From contig NZ_AP014879.1 in the NCBI RefSeq assembly GCF_002355735.1, forward strand, positions 1,240,001-1,304,000: a DNA stretch of 64,000 nucleotides. The letters run 5' to 3'. The stretch is from Sulfuricaulis limicola. Its GTDB lineage: Bacteria; Pseudomonadota; Gammaproteobacteria; Acidiferrobacterales; Sulfurifustaceae. The position numbers and the translations under genes are program-made. Shown piece by piece: positions 56,007 through 64,000 of this stretch; position 1 is the stretch's first letter; the number at the start of each line of letters is the position of its first letter. The notes below the pieces were generated by a model. It saw nothing but the letters and a program-made list of their open reading frames with translations, was not told the DNA's origin and did not search any database.

Positions 56007-56402
56007 CTACTTCTTCTCCAGCTTCAGCGAGGCCGAGTTGATGCAATAGCGCAGGCCGGTCGGCTGCGGTCCGTCGGGAAAGACATGCCCCAGGTGCGCG
56101 CCGCAGTGGCTGCAATGCACTTCGATGCGACGCATGAAGAAACTGCTGTCATCCTCTTCGGCGACGTTTTCGGATTTCATCGGGGCATAGAAGCTCGGCC
56201 AGCCGGTGCCGGAGTCGAATTTGGTATCGGAACTGAACAGCTCGGCGCCGCAGCAGCTGCATTTGTAAACGCCCTTGTCCTTGCAGTCGTGGTATTCGCC
56301 GGTGAAGGCGCGCTCGGTGCCTTTCTGGCGCGTGACCTTGTATTGCTCCGGGGTGAGGAGCTTTTTCCATTCCTCGTCGTTCTTCCAGACCTTGTATTTC
56401 AT
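56007..56402 (-). CDS. msrB: Peptide methionine-R-sulfoxide reductase
   Basis: Repairs methionine-R-sulfoxide in proteins. 131 residues: opening with [20 protein letters not shown], zinc Cys pairs CSCCG near 49 and [12 protein letters not shown] near 96, and the catalytic Cys in [10 protein letters not shown] near 119. GTGWPSFY is intact. Together with the neighbouring oxygenases it may serve oxidative defence. Confidence 0.95.
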   Translation of the reverse strand: MKYKVWKNDEEWKKLLTPEQYKVTRQKGTERAFTGEYHDCKDKGVYKCSCCGAELFSSDTKFDSGTGWPSFYAPMKSENVAEEDDSSFFMRRIEVHCSHCGAHLGHVFPDGPQPTGLRYCINSASLKLEKK

Positions 56403-56447
56403 GATTTGGTCCTCCTCGTATGAAGAACCGCTAAATAAGAAAGATTT

Positions 56448-56523
56448 GCCACAGAGAGCACAGAGGTCACAGAGGGAAAGGCGGATATTTTTGAATCTCT
56501 GTGTGCGCTGTGGTCTCTGTGGC
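56448..56523. repeat. Palindromic repeat, family G
   Basis: GCCACAGAGAGCACAGAGGT on the left and CGCTGTGGTCTCTGTGGC on the right, between msrB and piuC. The units themselves repeat the sequence CACAGAG. Confidence 0.85.
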
Positions 56524-56529
56524 TGAAAA

Positions 56530-57204
56530 TCAAATATCTCCCCACATGCGGATCAGGTTCATGTAGGCGGTGTTGACCTGCGCGGTTTCCTCCGCCTCCG
56601 GTGAAATCTTCAGCAGCTTTTCCCGCGCCTGATGCAACTCGTACAACAGCTCGCGCCGCGCCGGGTCGCGCACCAGGCTCTGCACCCAGGTCACGGCCAC
56701 CAGGCGCTCACCGCGCGTGACCTGGCTCACGTGATGCAGACTGGAGGAGGGGTACATCACGGCATCGCCCGCCGGAAGCTTCACGCTGTTCTCGCCGAAG
56801 GCAGTGCGGATCACCAGCTCGCCGCCGTCATATTTATCCGGATCGTTCAGGAAAATCGTGATGGCAATGTCGGAGCGGTACAACATCCCGTCGGTGCCCA
56901 TGATGGGGTCGTCCAGATGATCGCCGTAAGCCATGCCGGGTGTGTAGCGCGCGTAGTAGGGCGCGGCCACGCGCAAGGGCAGGGCGCCGGCGCGGTAAAT
57001 CGGATGCTGCACCAGGCCGTTCATGACGATGTTGTTGAGAATGTCCATCTGACGCGCGCTTTTGTCCAGCTCCTGGTTGTGCTTGACGCGTTGGGCCGCC
57101 GCTCCGGCGGAAAGTTTCCCGTCGACGAATTTCGCGTCGGCCAGCAGCTTGCGCACGGTGTCGAGCTGGTTCGGGTCGAGGACGGAGGGAATACGAAGCA
57201 TCAT
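56530..57204 (-). CDS. piuC: PKHD-type Fe(II)/2OG hydroxylase (PiuC/YbiX)
   Basis: A 224-residue oxygenase associated elsewhere with siderophore-receptor genes. Start [14 protein letters not shown] is the family opening. The iron site is HLDD near residue 97 with the distal His in [15 protein letters not shown] near 155, and the 2OG Arg in the same segment. No TonB receptor lies next to it here. The open frame continues 62 codons upstream but without likeness to the family. Confidence 0.9.
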   Translation of the reverse strand: MMLRIPSVLDPNQLDTVRKLLADAKFVDGKLSAGAAAQRVKHNQELDKSARQMDILNNIVMNGLVQHPIYRAGALPLRVAAPYYARYTPGMAYGDHLDDPIMGTDGMLYRSDIAITIFLNDPDKYDGGELVIRTAFGENSVKLPAGDAVMYPSSSLHHVSQVTRGERLVAVTWVQSLVRDPARRELLYELHQAREKLLKISPEAEETAQVNTAYMNLIRMWGDI

Positions 57205-57245
57205 GGTGATTTTGTGGGCGTGTCGAGGTTTTCTATGATGCAGGC

Positions 57246-57959
57246 TCAGCGGTAAAAAAGCGAGAGCCCGCCGACCAGGATCATCCACGATACGACCTTT
57301 CTGAACATCTGCTCGTTGATATGCAGATGCAGCTGGTTGCTGAACCACAAGGTGATGGCGAGAAAGGGCGCGCTGACCGCCATCATCCACAGGATTTCCT
57401 CGGTATAGGTGCCATGGATGGTGTATTCGACCGCGCGCAGGCCGTTCATCGCGAGAAAAAACGCGAAGGCGTAATGGCGCACGGTGTTCTTGTCGCGGTA
57501 CGTCGCGAGCAACCGCGTCATGGCGATTGGTCCGCTGATGCCGAACAGCGCCTGCGATGTGCCGGCCAGTGTGTCCATGACGCGCATGCCGGCCGGGTTA
57601 AATTTCGCCCGGTGCGGTGCGATCACCAGGAACAGGCCCGCGGCCGTGATCGCCGAGGCCAACAACACCTGGAACACCGACGCCGAGAAATAATAGAACA
57701 GCGCAAACCCCACGATCGCGCCGAGTCCGGCGAAGAACAGCATCCCGGCCATGAATTGACGGTCCACTTTCTTCGGTGAGCGCACCAAGCCGATGACCGC
57801 CACCAGTATCTGCGGTAACACTGAATAGATCACCAGAGTTTTAGCGTCATAGAGAAAGCTCAACAGCGGCAGCATCAGAATCGTCCCGGCCAGGCCGAAG
57901 ACGATTTCAAAGGTATAAGTGAGAGCGCAGACGATAGTTAGGATTATTAGAGCTGACAT
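57246..57959 (-). CDS. TauE/SafE-family exporter
   Basis: A 237-residue membrane protein with about seven hydrophobic helices and the duplicated TauE/SafE pattern (FGLAGTILMLPLLSFLYDAK in the first half, FGISGPIAMTRLLATYRDKN in the second). The family exports sulfite, sulfoacetate or other organosulfur anions. In a Dsr-type sulfur oxidiser a sulfite exporter would be sensible, but the substrate is not shown by sequence. Confidence 0.85.
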   Translation of the reverse strand: MSALIILTIVCALTYTFEIVFGLAGTILMLPLLSFLYDAKTLVIYSVLPQILVAVIGLVRSPKKVDRQFMAGMLFFAGLGAIVGFALFYYFSASVFQVLLASAITAAGLFLVIAPHRAKFNPAGMRVMDTLAGTSQALFGISGPIAMTRLLATYRDKNTVRHYAFAFFLAMNGLRAVEYTIHGTYTEEILWMMAVSAPFLAITLWFSNQLHLHINEQMFRKVVSWMILVGGLSLFYR

Positions 57960-58016
57960 TTTTATAGTATCGCCTGCGGCGATGGATAACTTGTTACTGC
58001 CGGAGCGCTATCCGTA

Positions 58017-58589
58017 TCACGTAAAGCAAATCCAGGTCGTCGCAATATATTTCACGCCCTTTTCCATCGTCACCGCGCGATGCACGTGCGTCCAGAACGG
58101 CGGGAACAACACCAGCTTGCTTTCCTCGGGCTTGACCAGCACCTCCTGCAACGGAAATTCGGTCTCGCCGCCGGGGCCTTCGACGTCGTTGAGGTACCAG
58201 ATGGCGACCAGCTGGCGCTGGCTGAATTCGCCCGGGCCGCCGTCCACGTGCCAGTGGTAATACTCGCCCGGCCGGTAGCGCTGCATGTTGTAGCCGATGT
58301 CCTTGAAGGAGTTGGCGGCGAAGAACGGGAAGTTCTGTCCGAATTCGTTGAAGCTCTTGGCGAGCGATTGCATCAGGGCCCGGTCCACGTCCTTCCAGTC
58401 GGCGCGCCCGCTGATGCGCAGGTCGGTGGTCTTCTTGATGCTGCTTTCCTCGGTCTGGCCCTGGCCGATGCGGCCGGCGTATTGCTGTTCGGTATTGGCC
58501 TCGAAGCGCCGGATCATGTCGCGGCACAGCTCGCCCGGCAGGGCGTTCCTGATCTCATATATAAAGGAAAGCGGCTTGACCTCGTGCAT
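58017..58589 (-). CDS. 2OG-Fe(II) oxygenase, prolyl-4-hydroxylase type
   Basis: A 190-residue oxygenase: YRPGEYYHWHVDGGPGE near residue 105-121 holds the iron-binding His-x-Asp, HVHRAVTMEKGVKYIATTW near 167 the distal His and 2OG-binding Lys, and LVAIWYLNDVEGPGGETEF lies between. Together with piuC and the TauD-like gene it makes three such oxygenases in 10 kb. Substrate unknown. Confidence 0.85.
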   Translation of the reverse strand: MHEVKPLSFIYEIRNALPGELCRDMIRRFEANTEQQYAGRIGQGQTEESSIKKTTDLRISGRADWKDVDRALMQSLAKSFNEFGQNFPFFAANSFKDIGYNMQRYRPGEYYHWHVDGGPGEFSQRQLVAIWYLNDVEGPGGETEFPLQEVLVKPEESKLVLFPPFWTHVHRAVTMEKGVKYIATTWICFT

Positions 58590-58674
58590 GGGAATTCCGG
58601 CGGGGCAGTGTGCAATGTTGGGCGTTTTTGATTATCTTATGCGCCCTTTGCGCAGGTCAAACCAGACATAACGT

Positions 58675-59841
58675 ATGCCGTATAAACAGATCATTGCCTC
58701 CTTGTTCCACGCCTCCGCGCCGGTGGGCCACAAGGAAAAGATCGTCTCCGCGATATCGGCCTTCGTCGCCATTCTGCTGACCGGCATCCTGAGCGCGAGC
58801 CTGGGCAAGAGCGCGCTGCCGCTCATGATCGCGTCCATGGGCGCGTCGTCGGTGCTGCTGTTCGCCGCGCCGCACAGCCCGATGGCGCAGCCGTGGTCGT
58901 TCATCGGCGGGCACATGGTCTCGGCGTTCATCGGCATCAGCTGTTACATGCTCGTCCCCAACCCCTTCGTGGCCGCCGCGCTGGCGGTGGCGCTGGCGAT
59001 CTTCGCCATGCACTGGCTGCGTTGCCTGCATCCCCCTGGCGGGGCGACCTCGCTGGCGATGGTGATCAGCGGGCAGGAAATGCACGCGCTCGGCTACGGT
59101 GCGCTGCTGTCACCGGTCGGGCTTGACGTCCTGATCCTGATGATCATCGCGCTGGCGGTCAACAATCTGTTTCCCGGCCGGCGCTACCCGATGCTGGCGC
59201 CGGCCGCCGGCGCGGCCAAACCGGCGGCGCCGGCGGCGCTGACCTTCGGGCGCATGGCGCTCAACAAGGAAGACCTCGAAAGCGCGCTCAAGGACATGAA
59301 CGCCTACATCGACGTGGCGGAAGGGGACTTGGAGGAGATTTACAACCGCGCCTCGTTGCACCACATGCGCCGGCACATGGGCGAGGTCATCTGCCGCGAC
59401 ATTATGACGCGCGACGTGGGCACGGCTGAATACGGCGACGAACTGTCGACGGTGTGGGAGATGATGCGTCAGCGCAAGCTCAAGGGCGTGCCGGTGGTGG
59501 ACCGCGCGCGGCGCGTGATCGGTATCGTCACGATTGTTGATTTTCTGAAGCGGGTGGACGAGACGCAGCATGCGCATCCGCGGGTTCTTGACCGCATGCG
59601 GGCCTTCATCCGCCGCACCACCGGGCTGACCACCGACAAGCCCGAGGTGGTGGGGCAAATCATGTCAGCGCCGGTCATGACCGCGCGCGAGGACACGCAT
59701 ATCGTGTCGCTGATCCCGCTGTTTTCCGAGCACAACATCCATCACGTCCCGATCGTGGACAAGGAAGGGCGCGTGACGGGAATGGTGACACAGACGGATC
59801 TGTCGGTGGCGCTGTACCGCTACTGGGCGGCGATGCCTTAG
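58675..59841 (+). CDS. HPP-family membrane protein fused to CBS domains
   Basis: A 388-residue protein. Residues 20-170 form the HPP transmembrane domain with four helices and the motif LHPPGGATSLA near 119. Two CBS domains follow (about 240-305 and 325-385), each with an IMxxxV start (DIMTRDVGTAEYGDELST, IMSAPVMTAREDTHIVSLI). HPP proteins have been tied to nitrite transport; CBS domains bind adenine nucleotides and may gate it. Divergent from the 2OG gene. Confidence 0.88.
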   Translation: MPYKQIIASLFHASAPVGHKEKIVSAISAFVAILLTGILSASLGKSALPLMIASMGASSVLLFAAPHSPMAQPWSFIGGHMVSAFIGISCYMLVPNPFVAAALAVALAIFAMHWLRCLHPPGGATSLAMVISGQEMHALGYGALLSPVGLDVLILMIIALAVNNLFPGRRYPMLAPAAGAAKPAAPAALTFGRMALNKEDLESALKDMNAYIDVAEGDLEEIYNRASLHHMRRHMGEVICRDIMTRDVGTAEYGDELSTVWEMMRQRKLKGVPVVDRARRVIGIVTIVDFLKRVDETQHAHPRVLDRMRAFIRRTTGLTTDKPEVVGQIMSAPVMTAREDTHIVSLIPLFSEHNIHHVPIVDKEGRVTGMVTQTDLSVALYRYWAAMP

Positions 59842-59843
59842 GT

Positions 59844-59909
59844 CGTCATGCCCGCGGAGGCGGGCATCCAGAAATTATTTCCTGGATTCCCGCTTTCGCG
59901 GGAATGACG
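59844..59909. repeat. Palindromic repeat, family H
   Basis: GTCATGCCCGCGGAGGCGGG on the left and CCCGCTTTCGCGGGAATGAC on the right, with inner stems on each side. It lies between the convergent HPP-CBS gene and the 195-residue gene and may end both transcripts. Confidence 0.85.
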
Positions 59910-59915
59910 GCAAAA

Positions 59916-60503
59916 TCAGCTTTGTTGCCCGGTCAGTTCGTCGAGGCGGCGTTTGTACGCCCGCATTCTTTTTTCGTAGGCTTCTTGCTCGGTATCCATC
60001 GGTCCGGATTCGAGCCATTCACCGGTTTTCAGGTCGCGCACGGCGAAGCGCCAGGTCTTGCCTACCTGGTACACCTTGGTGACGTCCTTCCCGGCCTGTT
60101 CCATGGCTTCGAGCTTGCCGAGTTTTTGCGCCCGCGCCGCGGCGGGAGCCGGCGCAGGCGCCGGTGGCGGGCTCGCGGGTTTGTCGTAGAGCAATTCGGT
60201 GTGGAGCATTTCTCCGCCGGTGTCGATGCGCACGCCGGTGACGCCCGGCAACCGCTTGAGGATGTAGCCGGCCATCAAGGTGATCATGGTTTCGTTGGCG
60301 GCGCTGAGCGAGGTGAGCAGTTTGTTTGCCGCGATCTGGCAGCGCTGCAGCTTGTCCGGGTTTTCGATGAACTCGGGACCCATCTGCCAGCCGCGATCCA
60401 TGTCGTGGTCCATGGTGCGGTAGAAATCCTCCGCCTCGTGCAACATGTGCGGCGGCACGTCCACCGTCAGCGCGCGCTCATCAACGATGACGTTGAGTTT
60501 CAT
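59916..60503 (-). CDS. Conserved-looking protein of unknown function, coupled to the upstream gene
   Basis: A 195-residue protein starting MKLNVIVDERALTVDVPPHM. The N-terminal 105 residues look like a folded alpha/beta domain (FYRTMDHDMDRGWQMGPEF), followed by a Pro/Ala linker (about 112-127) and a C-terminal helix with YQVGKTWRFAVRDLKTGEW. Its ATG overlaps the stop of the 361-residue gene (ATGA), so they are coupled. I do not recognise a named family. The open frame extends back into the other gene but is not used there. Confidence 0.7.
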   Translation of the reverse strand: MKLNVIVDERALTVDVPPHMLHEAEDFYRTMDHDMDRGWQMGPEFIENPDKLQRCQIAANKLLTSLSAANETMITLMAGYILKRLPGVTGVRIDTGGEMLHTELLYDKPASPPPAPAPAPAAARAQKLGKLEAMEQAGKDVTKVYQVGKTWRFAVRDLKTGEWLESGPMDTEQEAYEKRMRAYKRRLDELTGQQS

Positions 60504-61585
60504 GAGTTCGATGCGGTTTTCGGCGGGCAGCAGGCGGGCGAGTCCGTCGATGCCGCTGGCTCCAGCAGGTGTTCGATCGCCGCCGCGGCATCCTGGCCTT
60601 TTTCCCGGTACAGGGCCAGCAGGGTGCGTGCCGTGTCGAGCCAGCGGTGCTGGCTTTCGTCCACGAGTTTGCGCAGCACGCCGATGTCGTTTTCCCTGGC
60701 CCATTGCTGATAGGCCGCGATCGCCTCGGGAAAGAGATATTTGCGCATGCCGGTGAAGTTGGCGAAATAGAAATGCAAGGAGGCGGTGTTGTTCGCCGCC
60801 AGCAGGGCGGGCAGGGTGGACAGGCAGTCGGCGAGCATGTCGCGCACGGCGCGGATCATGATCTCGGCCTTCGAGCGCGAGAAGGCGGAGATCATCCGGT
60901 GCCATTCGTCGCCGAGCATTTCACCGGCGAGACCTTCACCGAGTTCGTGCAGGATCATGGCTTCGGTTTCATTTTCGGTCATGCGTTCGAGCGCCGAGTT
61001 CACGTCAAGATCGAAAGAATAGCAATCCAGCGCCCGTTCCATGGCCTCGTTCTTGCGGTTCCAGCGCCATTCCTCGATCTTCTCCCACAGGAAACGGCGC
61101 ACCGATTCCTGCCGGACGTAAATTGTCTTGCCCTGCAACATCGCGGGCGGCGCCTCGAGGTCGCGCGCGTACTCGCAGGCGGAAATGTAGATGGTGTAGC
61201 CGGCGCGCTTTTCTTTTTTGAGCAGCGAGCCCAGGAAGAAATGCGGCTTGGAGAAACGCCCGTAACCGCCGCTGTACACGTAGCCCTGCGGAATCAATTC
61301 GCGATTGACGCTGTCGGCATCGAAAGGGTCGAGCTGTTGGCCTTCGAGCTGGAGCGATTCAAACGGACTTTCCTCGAGATCGGACCACAGGCCCTCGCGT
61401 TCCTGCAGCCAGGCGCCGACCTCTTCCTTGGGCAGGTCGCGCGCGAACGGGATGTCGTTTTCCCAGCGGAAGAACTCGCGCATCTTCAGGAGAAAAATGC
61501 ACAGCGTGAAATCGCCGGCGTGCCGCGCATCCGAGATATGGCAGTTTTTCTGAACCGTGTTGACCAGTTGACCCAGATTCAGCAT
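60500..61585 (-). CDS. Conserved protein of unknown function (Sfum_1244-like)
   Basis: A 361-residue soluble protein beginning MLNLGQLVNTVQKNCHISDARHA. Notable segments are YTLCIFLL-like FTLCIFLLKMREFFRWE near 25, FSKPHFFLGSLL near 110, YISACEYARDLEAPPAML near 133, and LWEKIEEWRWNRKNEAMERA near 170; a HELGEG segment near 210 recalls a metal site but lacks the full HExxH. It resembles proteins annotated as Sfum_1244 family, seen in sulfur bacteria; this is from memory. Coupled to the 195-residue gene. Confidence 0.7.
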   Translation of the reverse strand: MLNLGQLVNTVQKNCHISDARHAGDFTLCIFLLKMREFFRWENDIPFARDLPKEEVGAWLQEREGLWSDLEESPFESLQLEGQQLDPFDADSVNRELIPQGYVYSGGYGRFSKPHFFLGSLLKKEKRAGYTIYISACEYARDLEAPPAMLQGKTIYVRQESVRRFLWEKIEEWRWNRKNEAMERALDCYSFDLDVNSALERMTENETEAMILHELGEGLAGEMLGDEWHRMISAFSRSKAEIMIRAVRDMLADCLSTLPALLAANNTASLHFYFANFTGMRKYLFPEAIAAYQQWARENDIGVLRKLVDESQHRWLDTARTLLALYREKGQDAAAAIEHLLEPAASTDSPACCPPKTASNS

Positions 61586-61828
61586 GGCGTGAAGCCCCGA
61601 GAGATATTCATAAAGTATAGGTCCATGGCGGTCCCGGAAACCAGCACGGCCGCCCAGCCCGGCTGCCTGCATCATCCGGAAAAACCCCGGGCTGTTTGCG
61701 CCTTATCCGCGTCGCCGCGCGGCAGGTTATGATCGCCTCCGGCGCCCTGACGTTATCGATTCCATCGTTGCCGGTTGCCTGTCTCCGCGCCATTATCGGA
61801 ATGTATGCCGGTATTTTGATATCGGTCC

Positions 61829-61856
61829 TTGAAAAGACGATTTCAATGGGTAATAT
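61829..61856 (+). promoter_or_regulatory. Sigma-70 type promoter before the 65-residue gene
   Basis: TTGAAA (61829-61834), a 16-base spacer and TAATAT (61851-61856), 54 bases before the ATG at 61911. The rest of the 325-base gap from 61586 holds no other feature that I can support. Confidence 0.5.
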
Positions 61857-61910
61857 ATGCGCCGCTTCAACGCAGTCCGAATGTCTGATTTCTCTGAGGA
61901 GCAGCGTTTC

Positions 61911-62108
61911 ATGAACAAGACCTATTACGACACCATCAGCGCGATGGAAAAGAAGGGCGTGGACAAGGAATACATCAACGGCTGGGCGTGCGGTTTTCTG
62001 CACAACCCCAAGCGCGAAGAGCAGCGCCTGAACGACGCCTACAACGCCGGCTACGATGACGGCCACGCGGGCAAGACCGACGGCTATTCATCCTGGTCCA
62101 AGAAGTAA
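61911..62108 (+). CDS. Small protein with Gly-Tyr/Gly-Tyr repeats
   Basis: A 65-residue protein, MNKTYYDTISAMEKKGVDKE at the start and NAGYDDGHAGKTDGYSSW near the end. The pattern GYxxGxxGxxxGY is reminiscent of small ribosome- or nucleic-acid-associated proteins, but I recognise no family. Start chosen for the TGAGGAG ribosome site before the ATG at 61911. Divergent from the Sfum_1244-like gene; own promoter seen. Confidence 0.65.
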   Translation: MNKTYYDTISAMEKKGVDKEYINGWACGFLHNPKREEQRLNDAYNAGYDDGHAGKTDGYSSWSKK

Positions 62109-62151
62109 CGTATCCGTCGCGACAGGCTGTGCCGTGCACAGCCTGTTCGCT

Positions 62152-62580
62152 TCAGGAATTCTGCTGCGCCTTTTCGTACCACTTTTTGGCTTCGGCTTCG
62201 TTCTTCTCCACGCCGATACCCTGCTCGTAGAGCATCCCGAGCGTCATCTGTGATCCGGCCAGCCCCTGTTCGGCGGCGCGGCGGAACCATTCGGCCGCCT
62301 GCTTTTCATCCTTCGGCGTGCATTCGCCCTGCAGGTACATGAAGCCCAGGCCGTGCTGCGCCAGCGAATTGCCCTGCTCGGCGGCGGCGCGCATCCATTT
62401 GAGCGCCATCATGTCGTTGCGCACGTGTCCGAGGCCGTTCTGGTACATGACGGCAAGGCGGTACTGCGCCTGATCGTTGCCGGTTTCCGCCAGCGGCGAG
62501 AGGAACTTGAACGCCTTGGCGAATTCCTTGGCCTCAAAGGCGGAAATCCCGCTGACAAGATTCATATCCGTTTCCGGCAT
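62152..62580 (-). CDS. Sel1-repeat protein
   Basis: A 142-residue protein without a signal peptide. Sel1 units in order: AFKFLSPLAETGNDQAQYRL, ALKWMRAAAEQGNSLAQHGL, and AEWFRRAAEQGLAGSQMTLG, then AKKWYEKAQ. I start at MPETDMNL; the frame continues 28 codons further upstream without likeness. Compare the exported Sel1 protein at 25061. Partners unknown. Confidence 0.85.
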   Translation of the reverse strand: MPETDMNLVSGISAFEAKEFAKAFKFLSPLAETGNDQAQYRLAVMYQNGLGHVRNDMMALKWMRAAAEQGNSLAQHGLGFMYLQGECTPKDEKQAAEWFRRAAEQGLAGSQMTLGMLYEQGIGVEKNEAEAKKWYEKAQQNS

Positions 62581-62695
62581 GGTGCGACTCCGCGTCTGAT
62601 GACCCGCTATTTTGCCAGAGACGCGCGCCACGCGCGAAGCAATAACGGACAATCCGTGCGGCATCTCCGCGATTCCGCGTCGCGGTGAATCTCCC

Positions 62696-62701
62696 TATAA
62701 T
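62696..62701 (+). promoter_or_regulatory. -10 box abutting the next start codon
   Basis: TATAAT ends 7 bases before the ATG at 62709 and no ribosome site is present, so the mRNA would be leaderless or nearly so. The -35 region is poor. Confidence 0.45.
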
Positions 62702-62708
62702 GCGCGCC

Positions 62709-63269
62709 ATGTCGATCCGCCTGAAAACCAAATTTCGCAAGAAAGGCCCGAAGACCATCGAGGACCGCGCCAGCGTGGTGGCCTCGAACATCTGGCGCAT
62801 CGCGCAGGAGTCCGCGCGCCACATGGAAAAGGAGGGCTATGCGCTGGGCGGTGACCGCCAGGTGGCCGCGGTGATCACCGAGTTCATCGCGTTCCTGATC
62901 CAGATCGCGGATCGCATCGTGTACGGGCAATTGAGCGAGGAGGAGCGCGTCCGTTTCGTCAACGCGCTCGGCAAGCACACGGCCCGCATCACCTCCACCA
63001 ACCTCGCGGAGTTCGTCGGCGAGGGGCGTTATGCCCGGGACTTTGTGGACACGGTGAACGCCCGTTTGGCCGACTACTCGGAGCTGGAATTCAACGGCCG
63101 CGACCCCAGCTATTCGGTGCTGCGCTACCTGGGCGAGAAGGTGTCCGATGCCATGCAGGCGACCGACAGCAAGTGGGTGCTGGAGCAGGTGGTGGACATC
63201 GAGGCACCCGAGGCGGTGAAGCTGATCAAGAAAGCAGTGGGTGAAATACTCGGAGTAAAGATCGCCTAG
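62709..63269 (+). CDS. Protein of unknown function upstream of prfB
   Basis: A 186-residue basic-to-neutral protein, mostly helical. The opening MSIRLKTKFRKKGPKTIEDR is highly basic. A helix with VAAVITEFIAFLIQIADRIV lies near residues 54-73 and a VLRYLGEKVSDAMQ helix near 137. No named family recognised. Start chosen for the abutting TATAAT; the frame runs 8 codons further upstream. Confidence 0.7.
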   Translation: MSIRLKTKFRKKGPKTIEDRASVVASNIWRIAQESARHMEKEGYALGGDRQVAAVITEFIAFLIQIADRIVYGQLSEEERVRFVNALGKHTARITSTNLAEFVGEGRYARDFVDTVNARLADYSELEFNGRDPSYSVLRYLGEKVSDAMQATDSKWVLEQVVDIEAPEAVKLIKKAVGEILGVKIA

Positions 63270-63362
63270 ACATTTCTGTATTTAAAAAGTATCTTAGAAA
63301 AAATACATAAAAGACTGATTTCAAAAAGTAAAGTTTTGATATTTATTCGGGCACCAAAACCA

Positions 63363-64000
63363 ATGGAAGACCTCAATCCCCTGTTCAACAAGCTGCGCGA
63401 TCTGCACGACCGGTCCCAGGTCTTACGGGGGTATCTTTGACTTCGATACCAAGCAGCAGCGCCTGACCGAAGTCCAGCGCGAACTCGAACAGCCCGAACT
63501 CTGGAACAAGCCCCAGCGCGCGCAGGAACTTGGCCGCGAGCGCGCCAAACTTGAATCCGAGGTCGGCACGCTCACGCGCCTGCACACCGAACTCACCCAT
63601 TCACGCGAACTGCTGGAGCTCGCGCGCGAGGAAGACGACGCCGAAGTCGCCGTCTCCGTGGCCGGTGACCTCGAGAAGCTGGAAAAAGAGCTGGCGGCGC
63701 TTGAGTTCCGGCGCATGTTCTCGGGTGAGATGGACGCCAGTAACGCCTTCCTGGACATTCAGTCCGGTTCCGGCGGCACCGAGGCCCAGGACTGGGCCAA
63801 CATGCTGCTGCGCATGTACCTGATGTGGGGCGACCGGCGCGGGTTCAAGACCGAGATTCTGGAAATTTCCGAGGCCGAGGTGGCCGGCATCAAGAGCGCC
63901 ACGGTCAAGTTCACCGGACCCTATGCCTATGGCTACCTGCGCACCGAAACCGGCGTGCACCGCTTGGTGCGAAAATCCCCGTTCGATTCCGGCAACCGCC
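63363..64000 (+). CDS. prfB: Peptide chain release factor 2, 3' partial, with programmed frameshift
   Basis: Recognises UGA and UAA stop codons and triggers peptide release. The ATG at 63363 is followed by 25 codons and an in-frame TGA; a +1 shift at 63435-63441 continues into [13 protein letters not shown]. Downstream are the [11 protein letters not shown] segment near residue 140 and the stop-codon-reading SPF in VRKSPFDSG near 206. The GGQ motif lies beyond the window end, so the gene is cut. The upstream gap of 93 bases is AT-rich. Confidence 0.95.
63422..63441 (+). promoter_or_regulatory. prfB autoregulatory +1 frameshift site
   Basis: The internal Shine-Dalgarno-like CGGGGG (63426-63431), then TAT, then the slippery CTT TGA C (63435-63441) reproduce the classic RF2 site with the TGA as codon 26. 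Low RF2 favours shifting and synthesis of more RF2. Confidence 0.95.

Noticed and set aside
59916-60905. A single 329-residue gene covering this frame
   Set aside because: Its first 134 codons lie within the better-supported 361-residue gene in another frame; the ATG at 60503 with an ATGA overlap is the natural start.

Overview
The window is high-GC, gene-dense chromosomal DNA of a sulfur-oxidising gammaproteobacterium. The lineage reading (Chromatiales or Acidiferrobacterales-like) is inference. It rests on a complete reverse-type dissimilatory sulfite reductase operon in the Allochromatium order (dsrABEFHCMKLJOPNR), a Pseudomonas-like gene order around it, and gammaproteobacterial housekeeping proteins. 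Both ends cut genes: a glycosyltransferase on the left and prfB on the right.

Layout. 1-7.1 kb holds surface polysaccharide genes on the + strand (glycosyltransferase, WbpV-like epimerase, wbpL, wbpM, ugd, galU). 7.2-9.6 kb holds an orphan DsrE-like protein, a purine and methylthioinosine salvage pair, and a CsiV-like envelope protein. 9.6-15.9 kb holds def, mfd (-), carD, ispD and ispF. 15.85-17.5 kb is a small acquired patch: a nucleotidyltransferase toxin-like gene and a small partner lie between intact ispF and a diverged second copy of the ispF 3' end, followed by an AT-rich lipoprotein gene. 17.5-32.3 kb holds smr, trxB, ald, ftsK, lolA, rarA, a Sel1 protein, crcB with a DUF190 gene, serS, a cellulose-synthase-like gene with a BcsS-like partner, tRNA-Ser(UGA) and cysG. 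32.4-34.9 kb holds a NarXL-type two-component pair. 35.1-47.9 kb is the dsr operon on the - strand.

48.3-53.8 kb, divergent from dsrA, is a less understood + strand cluster: a TauD-like dioxygenase, a 65-residue protein, a helical protein of unknown function, a stand-alone Cas6-family RNA endonuclease homologue with no CRISPR array, a DsrC paralogue lacking both redox cysteines, a rhodanese and a Cys-rich nitronate-monooxygenase-like flavoprotein. 53.8-64 kb holds a methyltransferase, a PNPOx-like flavoprotein, yqhA, msrB, two 2OG-Fe(II) oxygenases flanking a TauE-type exporter, an HPP-CBS protein, a pair of conserved unknown genes, two small proteins and prfB with its programmed frameshift.

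Working together: cysG makes siroheme, and dsrN is thought to amidate it for DsrAB. DsrEFH passes sulfur to DsrC. DsrC trisulfide feeds DsrAB and the membrane complex DsrMKJOP, with DsrL linking to NAD(P)H. The window also carries at least eight families of short palindromic repeats. Two lie in frame inside genes (ispD, dsrN). A novel-looking double-hairpin element with a conserved 13-nt core is nested inside other repeats at two places.
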